From Alphaproteobacteria bacterium (GTDB taxonomy: Bacteria; Pseudomonadota; Alphaproteobacteria; CAAHEQ01; UBA3637): a stretch of DNA of 16,733 nucleotides. The stretch spans positions 1 to 16,733 of the forward strand of contig JAFYBU010000061.1 in the NCBI GenBank assembly GCA_017540065.1, written 5' to 3'. The position numbers and the translations under genes were made by a program. Shown here in pieces: positions 8,901 to 16,435 of the stretch (position 1 is its first letter; the number at the start of each line of letters is the position of its first letter). Under the pieces are notes generated by a model that was not told where the DNA came from, did no database searches, and was given only the letters and a program-made list of their open reading frames with translations.

Positions 8901-9010
8901 TTCAAAACGCGGTCAGACAGAACCTTTGTCTTGCCCGATCCAGCCGAAGCAGATACCCAAGCAGAAGTGTAAGGATTGCTGGCTTTACTCTGTGCTTTAT
9001 TCGCTTCCAT
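5906..9010 (-). CDS. addA: AddA helicase-nuclease, double-strand break repair (alphaproteobacterial type)
   Basis: AddA is the ATP-driven UvrD-like helicase and nuclease subunit of AddAB, which resects double-strand ends for RecA loading. With this start it has 1034 residues. In order: Walker A ASAGSGKT with Lys27, motif Ia LCLTFTKVAAAEM near 49-61, Walker B VDEAQD at 340-345, motif III GDKKQSIYSFQGA at 378-390, motif IV FSFRST near 420, motif V VHGSKGLQG near 719 and motif VI VALTRASDRL near 787. The C-terminal RecB-like nuclease has RGSFIHEML with His902, GQIDRL with Asp971, VDFKT with Asp984 and Lys986, then QLKAY. All catalytic residues are intact. The ATG at 9010 has AAGGAG six bases upstream, inside the end of addB, and overlaps addB by 14 bases. 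The same frame is open to 9133, but that extension lacks such a site. Confidence 0.97.
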   Translation of the reverse strand: MEANKAQSKASNPYTSAWVSASAGSGKTKVLSDRVLNLMLMTGETDKILCLTFTKVAAAEMANRITDRLKKWSVMNEEELQKELELLTEEIPDTEMLERAKGLFAKALETPGGLKIMTIHSFCTTILERFPLEADVPPHFSVAEELTAQKLLSDSLDQVLESPNVIKEVQFLAQKMNKENLLEVLQNILKDRDRLEELLNRFPGIDALIFSLKQYFHIEKYHTENDIILENFTLENWPKLFDTYILKKDGKIKKKFLTEPIAQQVYDTKEKIKAFNLVETDSALFKIAFNILEKYNQTKIKNAVLDFDDLTNKTLELLKRSQMAAWVLFKLDGGIDHILVDEAQDTNPKQWKIIEALTGDFFAGEGKSEKLRTLFAVGDKKQSIYSFQGAHPDEFERCHDFFENKIKSSQNDFDTVQFNFSFRSTAPILDLVNKVLKNPKAAKGVIKDYVSSIHLSKRSDEAGLVEIWPLENPENTAELPDWNLPIKRQSSTSALTRCVEKVADKISNLISSKEILPSQNRPIQAGDFLILLQKRGKLMPELVRALKERNIPVAGVDRLNLTDHIAIKDLMALIRFTLLPEDDLNLACLLKSPLIGLSEEQLFSACQRIKNISVWENVKKVFPDVALKLNSWLNLADQKPPFEFLECILDEFSGRRLFITRLGNEVNEALDAFLDLALQYEQENTPSLQGFLAWLNRQEIIIKRDMDQSNLNAVRIMTVHGSKGLQGNIVFLPDTRSYSGNSKSQNLIWMDDLPFWISKKDAPDLFENYFEHEEELASEEKHRLLYVALTRASDRLYICGYNGKRSAPVDNWYDLIKDSLGEDDITKVISFTSKQTKDVKKKEKQKLPNDFNDIPEWALKVPPEIKEKPLPLSPSKMGEEEIQETRTHKDKELSLKRGSFIHEMLQYLPNIPKEKRKEVLERLKPEDIDLPENLLSIFEKQELKELFGADSMAEVPVIGKLNEQSISGQIDRLIIKEKEVIIVDFKTNRFVPQTVPVNYQKQLKAYKDLLKNIFPDRMVKAYLLWTENMTLVEV

Positions 9011-11780
9011 CTGCTTCTCCTTCATCATCTGCATGTGCCCATTCTTGTTGACGGGACAGATGTTCATAATCATTAAATTTAGGGTTGTTGCTTGCCACAG
9101 GACAAACTTCGTAGCACACTTTTGGATCTTCAAAAGTTTTAACTAAGTTTTTAACTCCTGTTTCTGTTTTTTCTAAAAACTCATCAAAATTTTGAGGGGC
9201 GCTTTTACTTTTTATAAAAGAATTTATTTGCGGATGTCTGCCTAAATGCCAATATTGGAGATCAAGTATTTTTTGTGATGATAAATCTTGAAATCCCCCT
9301 TTGGAAAGAATTAAAGCTTCTAATGATAATTGTGGAGAATTGCCGTTTGACACCTCTTTGAATTTTGGGGACGTTCCAGTTTTATAATCAATAATCGTTG
9401 CTCCTTGATTGGGCGCTATATCGATTCTGTCCGCACGTGCTGTCAGGGTAAAGGGATGTTTAAATTCATCAAACACAATTTTGCCTTCTGTTTCGGTTAC
9501 GGATTTTGTTCTTGTTTTTTCTAATTCTTTTTGTTGTGCTAAAAAGAACGGAATTATTTGTTCAAATTGACTGGTATAGAATAACTGATCAGCTTTTCCT
9601 AAAACAGTCTTCTTAATTTCATTTTTGAAGGAAGTTATCAATTTTTCTTTATCATCAGCATAAGGATTTTCTTTTAAATACTTTGATAAAACCTCATGGA
9701 CAACATTTCCGTAAATAATAGCATTATTGGGATTGCCTAAATCATTTAAAGGACGTAATTTTAAAATATATTTAGCATAAATGGCGTAAGGATTACGTTT
9801 TAAATTTTCAATGTTACTGACTGATAATTCTGTGGGACGCACTTCAACTGGGGGACAAGGGGCGGGGCGCACGATTTCTTCTTTTTGATTCGGACTATCT
9901 AAAAGGGTTGCCAAGTTTGCTTGATAAGTTTTTAATTTGATTCCATTTACTGCAGCCAAAACCTGTAAACGTTCAATAAAGCGCGAGGGAACAGTGGGTG
10001 TTCCACCAACCTTTACAGCACGTGTAAGAATAACCTTCGGACTGCAACATGCATGCATAAAATCATGAGCCATAATAGTAATTTTACTATCGCCATCAGG
10101 TAATCCCAGCTTTTGACGCATCGGGCGGTTAACCCAAGGTCCGATATCAGTTACGGGTGGAAAGACCTGTTCGTTTAATCCCCCTAAAATACAAACATCA
10201 GCATGTTGAAAACGACCTTCAATCGGACCTAAAATTTTTAGATTTGGATGTGTTCCATATTGATTATGTCCCGAAGCGTTTGCAATCAAACTTTGGAAGA
10301 AAACTGGGTATTCGGATGAATCAATTTTTCCTAAAATATCTGCATGTTCAATTATCTCGTTCAGCAGATGGAAAATTTCTTTTCCAAAATCATTATTCCA
10401 CAAACGTTCTTCTCCGGATTCCGTATCTGTTTTTGCCCAAGATTCGGCCAATTTCATATGTTCTTTCAATAAAATTTTTAAGGAAGTCATTTGCGGTATC
10501 TGAATTAAATCAAAAAAGTTTTTTCCCGTTTCAGAAAGAGACAAATTCAATCGTTCATCCTTTTTTCTGGCAATTTTTTCGGCATTTTTAACCTCTATAT
10601 GAAAACTTCCCGGATTTTTTCCATCGGAAAATAAGGGATGTTTATAAAGTGCCAACTGATTTTGCGCATCATCCGAATTTTGAGCCAAAGTATTTATCAG
10701 AAGGAGAAAACTGCCTGTTGGGGTATGTTTCAAAGGAAGACCTGCAGAATCATCCAATTCAATTCCCCACCGTCTCATATGACAAATCACGCGGCGCGCC
10801 AATGTTCGGTCAGGTGTAATTAAACAGCCGGTCTTGTCTGTATCTTCTAAAATTTCGCGTAATTTTAATGCAATTGTTAAGGCTTCAATTTCTGTTCCTT
10901 CGCATTGAATATAGGAAATATTCTGAATGTCCTTTTCTTGTATTTCTGATTTTTTCCAAACATCCTGTCTAAAGGCTTGTTCTACAAATTCTTCGTGAGG
11001 AATATCTCCAGAAATTATTTGAATATCAGTTATCTTAATTCCCAATTTTTTTAAAGTTTTATAGATTAAAAACTGAGGATGAGTTGCTTCACATTTATCT
11101 GATTTTTCCAAAAAAGTTTTATCTACACCATCTAAAAAAATATCTCCTCCGTTTTTCAAGATCGCTTTCATCAATTCTGCCACAGCAGGTAAATCCCCAG
11201 TTAATCCTGCTATAATTGTGGGGGTGTTAGGGGTTATTTTATTTGCATAAAAATAAATCAAACGTTGTAATCTGTCTCCTGAATCAATTTGATTCCGTTC
11301 TTTTAAAATTTTGGGCCAAGTATTTTGGATAATATCCAAAAATTGGACAGTTTCCTGCCAATGTTGAGCAAATGATTCAGTTGGGATTAAGTCGTTAATT
11401 TTTGATAAATCCGCATTATATTGATACGATAAATCTAATAATTCTGACAAAGAAACAGCTACTTGAAAGGCTTTTGTTATTTCTCGTAAATTAGGTTTTG
11501 CTTGGCAAAGTTTTGTAAGAAGGAATAAGCGCTCCCATTTAGAAATAGCGGAAGGCAAACTTTCTTCTAAAGTTTCCACTTCATAAAGGGGAATCATTTG
11601 CGGCAAAAGAGTGTTTTTATTTAACTTGAAAAATGCTTCTTTTAAAGCTAAACAAGAACGTCTCGTGGGTAAAATTACTCGTGTTTGTGCCAGCAATAAA
11701 GGATCTGTTTCTGCTTTTTGAAATAGGTGTTTTGCTAACACTTCCGCCAAATTTGCCGAAAAATCTGTTCCATAAATCAT
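8997..11780 (-). CDS. addB: AddB nuclease subunit, double-strand break repair (alphaproteobacterial type)
   Basis: A 927-residue partner of AddA. The N-terminal part has the inactivated helicase fold of this family (TRVILPTRRSCLALKEAF near 33-50) and no GxxGxGKT Walker A, as expected for alphaproteobacterial AddB. The middle carries ILGGLNEQVFPP and GPWVNRPMR, typical of AddB. The C-terminal PD-(D/E)XK nuclease has NPYAIYAKYILKL, GNVVHEVL, ADRID with Asp784, IIDYKTG with Asp798 and Lys800, and Gln817. I do not see the four-Cys arrangement of the Bacillus AddB iron-sulfur cluster; CYEVC near 889-893 is not that pattern. The start overlaps the upstream kinase/uridylyltransferase gene as ATGA with only a weak ribosome-binding site, so coupling is likely. 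Its acidic tail DDEGEADGSE is encoded by the bases that also form the addA ribosome-binding site and start. Confidence 0.95.
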   Translation of the reverse strand: MIYGTDFSANLAEVLAKHLFQKAETDPLLLAQTRVILPTRRSCLALKEAFFKLNKNTLLPQMIPLYEVETLEESLPSAISKWERLFLLTKLCQAKPNLREITKAFQVAVSLSELLDLSYQYNADLSKINDLIPTESFAQHWQETVQFLDIIQNTWPKILKERNQIDSGDRLQRLIYFYANKITPNTPTIIAGLTGDLPAVAELMKAILKNGGDIFLDGVDKTFLEKSDKCEATHPQFLIYKTLKKLGIKITDIQIISGDIPHEEFVEQAFRQDVWKKSEIQEKDIQNISYIQCEGTEIEALTIALKLREILEDTDKTGCLITPDRTLARRVICHMRRWGIELDDSAGLPLKHTPTGSFLLLINTLAQNSDDAQNQLALYKHPLFSDGKNPGSFHIEVKNAEKIARKKDERLNLSLSETGKNFFDLIQIPQMTSLKILLKEHMKLAESWAKTDTESGEERLWNNDFGKEIFHLLNEIIEHADILGKIDSSEYPVFFQSLIANASGHNQYGTHPNLKILGPIEGRFQHADVCILGGLNEQVFPPVTDIGPWVNRPMRQKLGLPDGDSKITIMAHDFMHACCSPKVILTRAVKVGGTPTVPSRFIERLQVLAAVNGIKLKTYQANLATLLDSPNQKEEIVRPAPCPPVEVRPTELSVSNIENLKRNPYAIYAKYILKLRPLNDLGNPNNAIIYGNVVHEVLSKYLKENPYADDKEKLITSFKNEIKKTVLGKADQLFYTSQFEQIIPFFLAQQKELEKTRTKSVTETEGKIVFDEFKHPFTLTARADRIDIAPNQGATIIDYKTGTSPKFKEVSNGNSPQLSLEALILSKGGFQDLSSQKILDLQYWHLGRHPQINSFIKSKSAPQNFDEFLEKTETGVKNLVKTFEDPKVCYEVCPVASNNPKFNDYEHLSRQQEWAHADDEGEADGSE

Positions 11781-13489
11781 AATTTGTGTTTCTTTAAGTA
11801 TTCAGTGACATCTGCAACAGCTTCCGGTGTTCCCACATGAAACCATTTACCATCAAAGACAATACAACCTAAACGCCCTTCTTTTTCTGCCTTATCATAA
11901 AGTTCTACCAGACTGTATTTGTGTAATTTTATGCCTTTAAAAATATCTGGATGTAAAATCTGAACCCCCATGAAGCAGTATGGAGCCTTTTTCTTTGGGG
12001 GATGACGACGAACGGGTTTCCCGTGTTTAATGAAATAATCCCCTTTGGGAACATCCCCATAAGCATGTGATTTTGCTACCAATGCCAACAAAATATCCAT
12101 CTGTGTCGGATTCCAAGCATATTCCATCCGTTTTAATAATTGCTTTGACAAAGGGGCACCTTTTTTGTCTAACCAAAAAGTATCAGCATTAAGAGCAAAA
12201 AAACCATCTCCGCCGGTGGGTAAGATCAATGGTAAAGCTTTTTGAATACCACCGCCTGTTTCCATGGCTTCTTTTTCATCTGAAAAGAAAACCTTTTTTT
12301 CTTTTAATGCTTCATGAATCATATGTCCTTGATAACAAGTGTTGACTACCTTGGTGTTAATCCATCCTAATTTATCAAACGAACGATCCAGTAAAGTCTT
12401 TTCTCCCACTTTGATTAAAGGCTTCGGACAATGATCTGTTAATTCACGCATCCGTGTTCCACGTCCGGCTGCTAAAATAAAAGCTGTTGTCATATAAGGA
12501 AAATGTTTTGGTTTAAGGGGAAGATGGCGTGCTTCCTTTGGAATATATTTATCCAACCATTTTTTATAGGATTTTATTGCAGGATGATTTAAGTGTTTTT
12601 CCAATAATTTCCAAGCATCCGGGATCCATTTCAAATACTTCTCTTTTTTGTCCCGAATAGCCAAGCGTGCAAAAATTCCGATAACTTTTGTATGACGTTG
12701 AACCGCGACTAACTCAGCCATAGACGCATATTTTTTTCTTACCTTTTTAGGAAAACTGTCCCAATAAAAATCCAACAATTCTTGTTGCATAAAATCAGGC
12801 AAAATACGGCGTTCGTCTTCAATCAAGGAAACAGCATCATAAAAAATATTTCCCCATCTAGCATCTTGAAAATCCAATAACCCCAAACCTTTTGGGCGTA
12901 CCATAATGTTTTCAACGTGGTAATCCAACAAGGTAAGAGCAGGGGGCATTTTCAATATTTTCTTGATAAGTTTTGCCCAAATTTTTTGAAATTCTTTTAA
13001 TGCTTTTTCCGGAAGTCGTTTTCCTGTTAAAGCGGGATAATACCAATCAGTCAATAAATTAGATTCAAAACGCCAATAAGGCAGAGTATAATCAGGCACA
13101 AAACTTGGTTTTTCCGAAATTTTATTGATATCAATTAAAATTTGTAATGCCTTTTTATAAAGCGTGGTTGTTTTTTCTGGTGTTGTCAAACAATCGGCCA
13201 TTTTTTTGGGACCGAAATCTTCCATAATCATCAAACCATTTGGAATATCCGCTTTAATAATTTGGGGAACAGAAAAACCATAACCGGCTAAAAATTGATC
13301 AATTTTATAAAATTCTTCCGGTTTTTCATTTTGGGGAGAATCCATCAAGATATAGGTTTTATTGGGACAAGTAAGACGTGCATATCTGCGTCCGGAAGCA
13401 TCATTGGCTAACCATGATATTTCTGTTTTCCCCAGCCGAGCCTTTTTGATAAAATCTTTAATTTTTTGTTCACGTTCGGATAAGATCAT
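11777..13489 (-). CDS. Fused AmgK-like sugar kinase and MurU-like nucleotidyltransferase
   Basis: 570 residues with two domains. Residues 1 to about 315 form an aminoglycoside-phosphotransferase-fold kinase like AmgK (MurNAc/GlcNAc anomeric kinase): IMEDFG near 88-93, catalytic-loop LLDYHVENIM with Asp189 and Asn194, and metal-binding GLLDFQDARWG with Asp206 and Asp209. Residues about 333-570 form a nucleotidyltransferase like MurU: FILAAGRGTRM at 337-347, PKPLIKVG at 355-362, ETGGGIQKAL at 410-419, LNADTFW at 433-439, and W549-F-HVGTPE. In Pseudomonas AmgK makes MurNAc-1-phosphate and MurU makes UDP-MurNAc, bypassing de novo synthesis. Fusion would join consecutive steps. No ribosome-binding site precedes the internal ATG at 12493, and no stop separates the domains. 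The cell-wall substrate is inferred; other sugar-1-phosphate pathways remain possible. Confidence 0.88.
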   Translation of the reverse strand: MILSEREQKIKDFIKKARLGKTEISWLANDASGRRYARLTCPNKTYILMDSPQNEKPEEFYKIDQFLAGYGFSVPQIIKADIPNGLMIMEDFGPKKMADCLTTPEKTTTLYKKALQILIDINKISEKPSFVPDYTLPYWRFESNLLTDWYYPALTGKRLPEKALKEFQKIWAKLIKKILKMPPALTLLDYHVENIMVRPKGLGLLDFQDARWGNIFYDAVSLIEDERRILPDFMQQELLDFYWDSFPKKVRKKYASMAELVAVQRHTKVIGIFARLAIRDKKEKYLKWIPDAWKLLEKHLNHPAIKSYKKWLDKYIPKEARHLPLKPKHFPYMTTAFILAAGRGTRMRELTDHCPKPLIKVGEKTLLDRSFDKLGWINTKVVNTCYQGHMIHEALKEKKVFFSDEKEAMETGGGIQKALPLILPTGGDGFFALNADTFWLDKKGAPLSKQLLKRMEYAWNPTQMDILLALVAKSHAYGDVPKGDYFIKHGKPVRRHPPKKKAPYCFMGVQILHPDIFKGIKLHKYSLVELYDKAEKEGRLGCIVFDGKWFHVGTPEAVADVTEYLKKHKL

Positions 13490-13491
13490 TT

Positions 13492-13902
13492 TTATTCTCC
13501 CACACTAATTTGACGTCCGTTTTTTGTCATTTCAAAACGAATATTTATTGCCCGTTTAGGTAATAATTTCCCAATTTTTTCGGGCCACTCAATCAAAGAA
13601 ATTCCATTTTCAAAAGCGTCTTCTATTCCAATTTCATAGGCTTCTTCCGGATTTTTAAGTCGATAAAAATCAAAATGAAATACTTCCCCCAATGGAGTAT
13701 CATATGTTTGTAACAAGGTAAAAGTCGGACTCGGAACGTCTTCTTTTCGTCCGGTCAATTCTTGAATAACGGCTTTTGCAAAAACAGTTTTTCCCATTCC
13801 CAAAGTTCCCCACAAAGCGATAATTTCATCGCCTTGTAAGGTTTTTGCAAATTTTTTTGCAAACAAGATGGTATCTTTTTCACTTTGGGAAAGGTATTTC
13901 AT
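13492..13902 (-). CDS. tsaE: tRNA t6A biosynthesis ATPase TsaE
   Basis: A small P-loop ATPase that works with TsaB and TsaD to transfer threonylcarbamoyl to A37 of ANN-decoding tRNAs. Its 136 residues are normal for the family. It has Walker A GTLGMGKT at 32-39 (usually GDLGAGKT), PSPTFTLLQTY at 58-67, FHFDFYRL at 75-82 and SLIEWPEK at 102-109, all diagnostic. The ATG at 13902 forms a TGATG junction with the secB stop; a TTG just before it would add one residue and is less likely. A modest AAAAGG lies upstream in secB. The next gene begins two bases after its stop. The tsaE, kinase, nucleotidyltransferase, addB, addA order is familiar in Alphaproteobacteria. The partner gene tsaD lies at the right end of the window in another transcription unit. 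Confidence 0.96.
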   Translation of the reverse strand: MKYLSQSEKDTILFAKKFAKTLQGDEIIALWGTLGMGKTVFAKAVIQELTGRKEDVPSPTFTLLQTYDTPLGEVFHFDFYRLKNPEEAYEIGIEDAFENGISLIEWPEKIGKLLPKRAINIRFEMTKNGRQISVGE

Positions 13903-14366
13903 CAAGCTTTCGCCTTTTCTTTTTCTGCTAATTTTGCACGATAAAGTCCTGCAAAGTCAATGGGACTGATTTGTAAACTCGGCAATCCTGCTTCACGAAT
14001 TGTGTTAGCAATAACGGCTCTGGCATACGGGAAGATTAAATGAGGAATTTCCACCATCAACATAGGTTCACGTGATGCTTCCGGAACGTCTAAGGTTACT
14101 AAAGCGCCATAAACCAATTCACATAAAAATAATGTTTTGTCGTTTTCTTTCGTTTTTGCGTTCAAACGCAATGCCAAATCCACGGTAAAAACTTTTTCAT
14201 TTTGTGTTTTACCTGCATTCAAATCAATGTTAATGTTAATTTCCGGGGCGCTTTTTAATTCCAACAAAGAAAAAGGCATGTTGGGTGCTTCAAAGGAAAA
14301 ATCCTTAATATATTGAGCGTTGATTTGAACGGTTGAAAGAGGCGTTTTTTGATTATTTTCTGTCAT
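13902..14366 (-). CDS. secB: Protein-export chaperone SecB
   Basis: A cytoplasmic tetrameric chaperone that keeps preproteins unfolded and passes them to SecA. The 154 residues match the family: VQINAQYIKDFSFEAPNMP near 13-31, INIDLNA, then VYGALVTLD, VEIPHLIFPYARAVIANTIREAGLP and ISPIDFAGLY near the end. It ends in the Lys/Ala-rich tail KEKAKA. The ATG at 14366 has AAGGA about ten bases upstream. It is probably the first gene of the long - strand operon, divergent from the Tim44-like gene, with about 90 bases between the two starts. SecB is largely proteobacterial, which fits the rest of the window. Confidence 0.97.
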   Translation of the reverse strand: MTENNQKTPLSTVQINAQYIKDFSFEAPNMPFSLLELKSAPEININIDLNAGKTQNEKVFTVDLALRLNAKTKENDKTLFLCELVYGALVTLDVPEASREPMLMVEIPHLIFPYARAVIANTIREAGLPSLQISPIDFAGLYRAKLAEKEKAKA

Positions 14367-14380
14367 TTTATAAATTTTCC

Positions 14381-14409
14381 TTGAAAAAAGTTAAAAATAA
14401 GCTTCTAAT
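14381..14409 (+). promoter_or_regulatory. Predicted sigma70-type promoter of the Tim44-mltA-smr operon
   Basis: TTGAAA (14381-14386) and TCTAAT (14404-14409) are separated by 17 bases, each matching 5 of 6 consensus bases. Transcription would start near 14416 and give a leader of about 40 bases containing AAAGGA before the ATG at 14457. It sits in the divergent gap where a + strand promoter is expected. Inferred from motif and position. Confidence 0.42.
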
Positions 14410-14420
14410 AGCCAACAGGT

Positions 14421-14449
14421 ACTCTACAAAAAATTGATTAAAAAGTAAA
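14421..14449 (-). promoter_or_regulatory. Weak candidate promoter of the secB operon
   Basis: On the - strand TTTACT (14449-14444) and TAGAGT (14426-14421) lie 17 bases apart, each matching 4 of 6 consensus bases. A start near 14414 would leave a leader of about 48 bases. Other pairs in this A/T-rich gap are no better, so the assignment is tentative, although some promoter for the eight-gene operon should lie here. Confidence 0.2.
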
Positions 14450-14456
14450 GGATAAA

Positions 14457-15038
14457 ATGAATTTTGAAAATATTTTGTTAATTATGTTGGTGTTTTATTT
14501 CGGATGGCGATTGTATAAAACCTTTCATGCCAAAGATGAATCAATGGGAAAAATTCGATTGGTTTCGAAAAAAACAGGTCAGGTGATAGAGTTGAATTTA
14601 TTGGATGATAAAGGTCAACCCATTATTCAACCGATTAACTCTGATGACGCGTTTATCATGATTGCCAAAGATATGTTTGCCCGTATTGTCCAAGGTTTTA
14701 CAACTGGAAATTTAGATAAAATAAGGTCGTTAATCAGTCCAAAAGTTTTCAATGTTTTCAAAGGGGCCATTGAAAATCGACGTGAAAAGAAACATCATAT
14801 GGATTTTACTTTGGTAGATTTCAAAAATGTAGAATTGTTGAAAACGAATTCTGAAAAAGTACGTCAGGTTTCTTTTACCACCGAGCAGATAAATCTCTTA
14901 AGAGATGACAAAGGAAATGTAATTTCCGGTGATCCTATGTATGTGACGACAGTTAATGAAATTTGGACATTTGAACAGCAAGGGGATAAAAGTTGGGTAT
15001 TGTCTGCGACAAAACAGGGGGGTGAAAATGTGGCGTAA
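14457..15038 (+). CDS. Tim44-like domain membrane-anchored protein
   Basis: 193 residues with one N-terminal membrane anchor (about residues 5-17, ILLIMLVFYFGWR), then a hydrophilic linker and a C-terminal Tim44-like domain from about 65 (MIAKDMFARIVQGFTTGNL, LISPKVFNVFKGAIENR, VNEIWTFEQQ). Related alphaproteobacterial proteins have a mitochondrial counterpart in Tim44, which tethers the import motor; in bacteria a role in membrane-protein handling or envelope assembly is suggested but not settled. The start at 14457 is supported by AAAGGA seven bases or so upstream. It lies next to secB but faces away, and the downstream mltA starts inside its last codons. The family is clear from topology and motifs; the function is inferred from relatives. 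Confidence 0.88.
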   Translation: MNFENILLIMLVFYFGWRLYKTFHAKDESMGKIRLVSKKTGQVIELNLLDDKGQPIIQPINSDDAFIMIAKDMFARIVQGFTTGNLDKIRSLISPKVFNVFKGAIENRREKKHHMDFTLVDFKNVELLKTNSEKVRQVSFTTEQINLLRDDKGNVISGDPMYVTTVNEIWTFEQQGDKSWVLSATKQGGENVA

Positions 15039-16047
15039 GGTCCTGTTTTTGGCGTCAACTTTAACATTGATTGCTTGTTCTTCTAGCTTTTTAGACAAAG
15101 GACGTTCTTTTCATACTCAACCTGTCAGTTGGTCGCAAATACCCGGATGGGGAAAGGATGATTTTCGACAAGCATTACCTTCTGTATTGAATTCTTGTGC
15201 AAAAGCTCCGCAAAAGATGATTCATTTTTGTCAGGGTTTGAATGCCCACATAAATGATGATTCTGAAGGTTTACGTCAATACTTTGAAAAAAAATTACAA
15301 GCCTATTTGGTAACTTCACGTGGTTCTTCCGTGGGTAAAATAACGGGATATTATGAGGCGGAACTGACAGGTTCTCGTGAACGTATGAATGGAGCACAAG
15401 TGCCTGTTTATGGCGCCCCTTATGATTATGTTCCGAATAAGAAAACTTATCCGCGGGAAGAAATTGAACTTATGGGAATAAACGCTCCGGTTATTGCATG
15501 GGCGGATGATCCGGTTGAACTTTTTATTGCACAAGTACAAGGATCCGGTCGTTTAACAACTCCTTCTGGTGAGGTAATTCATTTGGGATATGCAGGAAAT
15601 AACGGTTACACTTTTACGGGAATAGGCCAGATTTTGATTGATGAAGGGGTTGATACAGGAACTACGCGTTCTATGCCTGCTATTCGTGATTGGTTGCAAG
15701 CTCATCCGGTTGAAGCACAACGCCTGATGCGTAAAAATAAACGTTATATTTATTTTCGTGAAATTCAAGGGGAAACACCTTATGGAACAGCTGGAGTTGT
15801 CTTAACGCCGGAACGTTCTGTGGCGGTGGATACAAATTATATTCCCATGCATACCATAATGTTTTTGAATACTTCAACGCCAGATGGGACTCCTATTCAA
15901 AAAATGGTAATGGCGCAGGATACAGGGACAGCTATTAAAGGAGGAATTCGTGCTGATTATTTTTGGGGGCATGGTGAACAGGCCTTTGAAAATGCAGGGC
16001 GTATGAATCAATCTGGTTCTTATTATGTTCTGCTTCCAAAGGATTAA
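15028..16047 (+). CDS. mltA: Membrane-bound lytic murein transglycosylase A
   Basis: An outer-membrane lipoprotein that cleaves the MurNAc-GlcNAc bond of peptidoglycan and leaves 1,6-anhydroMurNAc. With the ATG at 15028 it has 339 residues: type II signal peptide MWRKVLFLASTLTLIAC, lipidated Cys17 followed by Ser-Ser-Ser (no inner-membrane retention signal), MltA domain with ITGYYEAELTGS near 105-116, AQVQGSGRL at 168-176 and GYAGNNGYTFTGIG near 187-200, then the 3D domain MAQDTGTAIKG with Asp298. Asp298 aligns with the catalytic Asp308 of E. coli MltA. The motif reads DTGT where DTGG is usual, a mild change. A longer frame from 14956 would bury the signal peptide, so it is rejected. The start has a G-rich AGGGGGG just upstream and overlaps the Tim44-like gene by 11 bases. 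Confidence 0.96.
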   Translation: MWRKVLFLASTLTLIACSSSFLDKGRSFHTQPVSWSQIPGWGKDDFRQALPSVLNSCAKAPQKMIHFCQGLNAHINDDSEGLRQYFEKKLQAYLVTSRGSSVGKITGYYEAELTGSRERMNGAQVPVYGAPYDYVPNKKTYPREEIELMGINAPVIAWADDPVELFIAQVQGSGRLTTPSGEVIHLGYAGNNGYTFTGIGQILIDEGVDTGTTRSMPAIRDWLQAHPVEAQRLMRKNKRYIYFREIQGETPYGTAGVVLTPERSVAVDTNYIPMHTIMFLNTSTPDGTPIQKMVMAQDTGTAIKGGIRADYFWGHGEQAFENAGRMNQSGSYYVLLPKD

Positions 16048-16048
16048 G

Positions 16049-16435
16049 ATGGTTTATTTTATACCGGACGAAAATTTATGGGAAGAAGTAAAAGCTACTG
16101 TTAAAACGGTAAAAAAGAAGGTAAAACGGGATATACCTAAACGCTTGCGTGTGATACGATCTGCATTGAAAACACCTCAAACAATACTGGATTTACATGG
16201 GAAAACAGTGCAAGAAGCCTTTGAGGAAACTTCTGATTTTATCAGGCATGCTCGGCGTTTGGGATTAAAGGAAATTACGGTAATTACAGGTCGGGGGACA
16301 ACAGGAAAAGCCCTGATCAAAAATGAATTTGAAGGTTGGTTAGATAACCCCAAAATCAGTTCTCATGTTCGTACGCATCAGTGGCAAAATCGCGGTGGCG
16401 CTGTAAAAATCAGCTTAAAAAAGAAACAAAATTGA
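16049..16435 (+). CDS. Stand-alone Smr-domain protein
   Basis: 128 residues: a basic N-terminal arm (about 15-40, Lys/Arg-rich) and a C-terminal Smr domain with LDLHGKT at 47-53, FIRHARRLGLKEITVITGRG at 64-83, LIKNEFEGWLDNP near 89-101 and NRGGAVKISLKK near 114-125. Smr domains bind and in some cases nick branched DNA or cleave RNA, as in MutS2 and in stand-alone proteobacterial proteins. The LDLHGxT and TGxG motifs are present. The ATG at 16049 follows the mltA stop by one base and has AAAGGA seven bases upstream; an in-frame ATG at 16025 inside mltA has no such site. The stop codon overlaps the -35 box of the tsaD promoter. Tim44-like, mltA and smr in a row is a recurrent alphaproteobacterial order. 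The target is unknown. Confidence 0.92.
   Translation: MVYFIPDENLWEEVKATVKTVKKKVKRDIPKRLRVIRSALKTPQTILDLHGKTVQEAFEETSDFIRHARRLGLKEITVITGRGTTGKALIKNEFEGWLDNPKISSHVRTHQWQNRGGAVKISLKKKQN

Noticed and set aside
9011..9133. N-terminal extension of AddA by 41 residues
   Set aside because: It lies within the addB coding sequence, contains no family motif, and the ATG at 9010 has an AAGGAG site six bases upstream.
10157..10591. 144-codon open frame on the + strand inside addB
   Set aside because: It opposes a well-conserved addB, has no recognisable motif, and is rich in residues expected from an antisense frame.
12491..12493. Separate gene for the MurU-like domain starting at 12493
   Set aside because: No ribosome-binding site precedes this ATG and the upstream domain reads through without a stop; treated as a fusion.
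14956..15027. MltA start at 14956
   Set aside because: It would overlap the Tim44-like gene by over 80 bases and bury the lipoprotein signal peptide.
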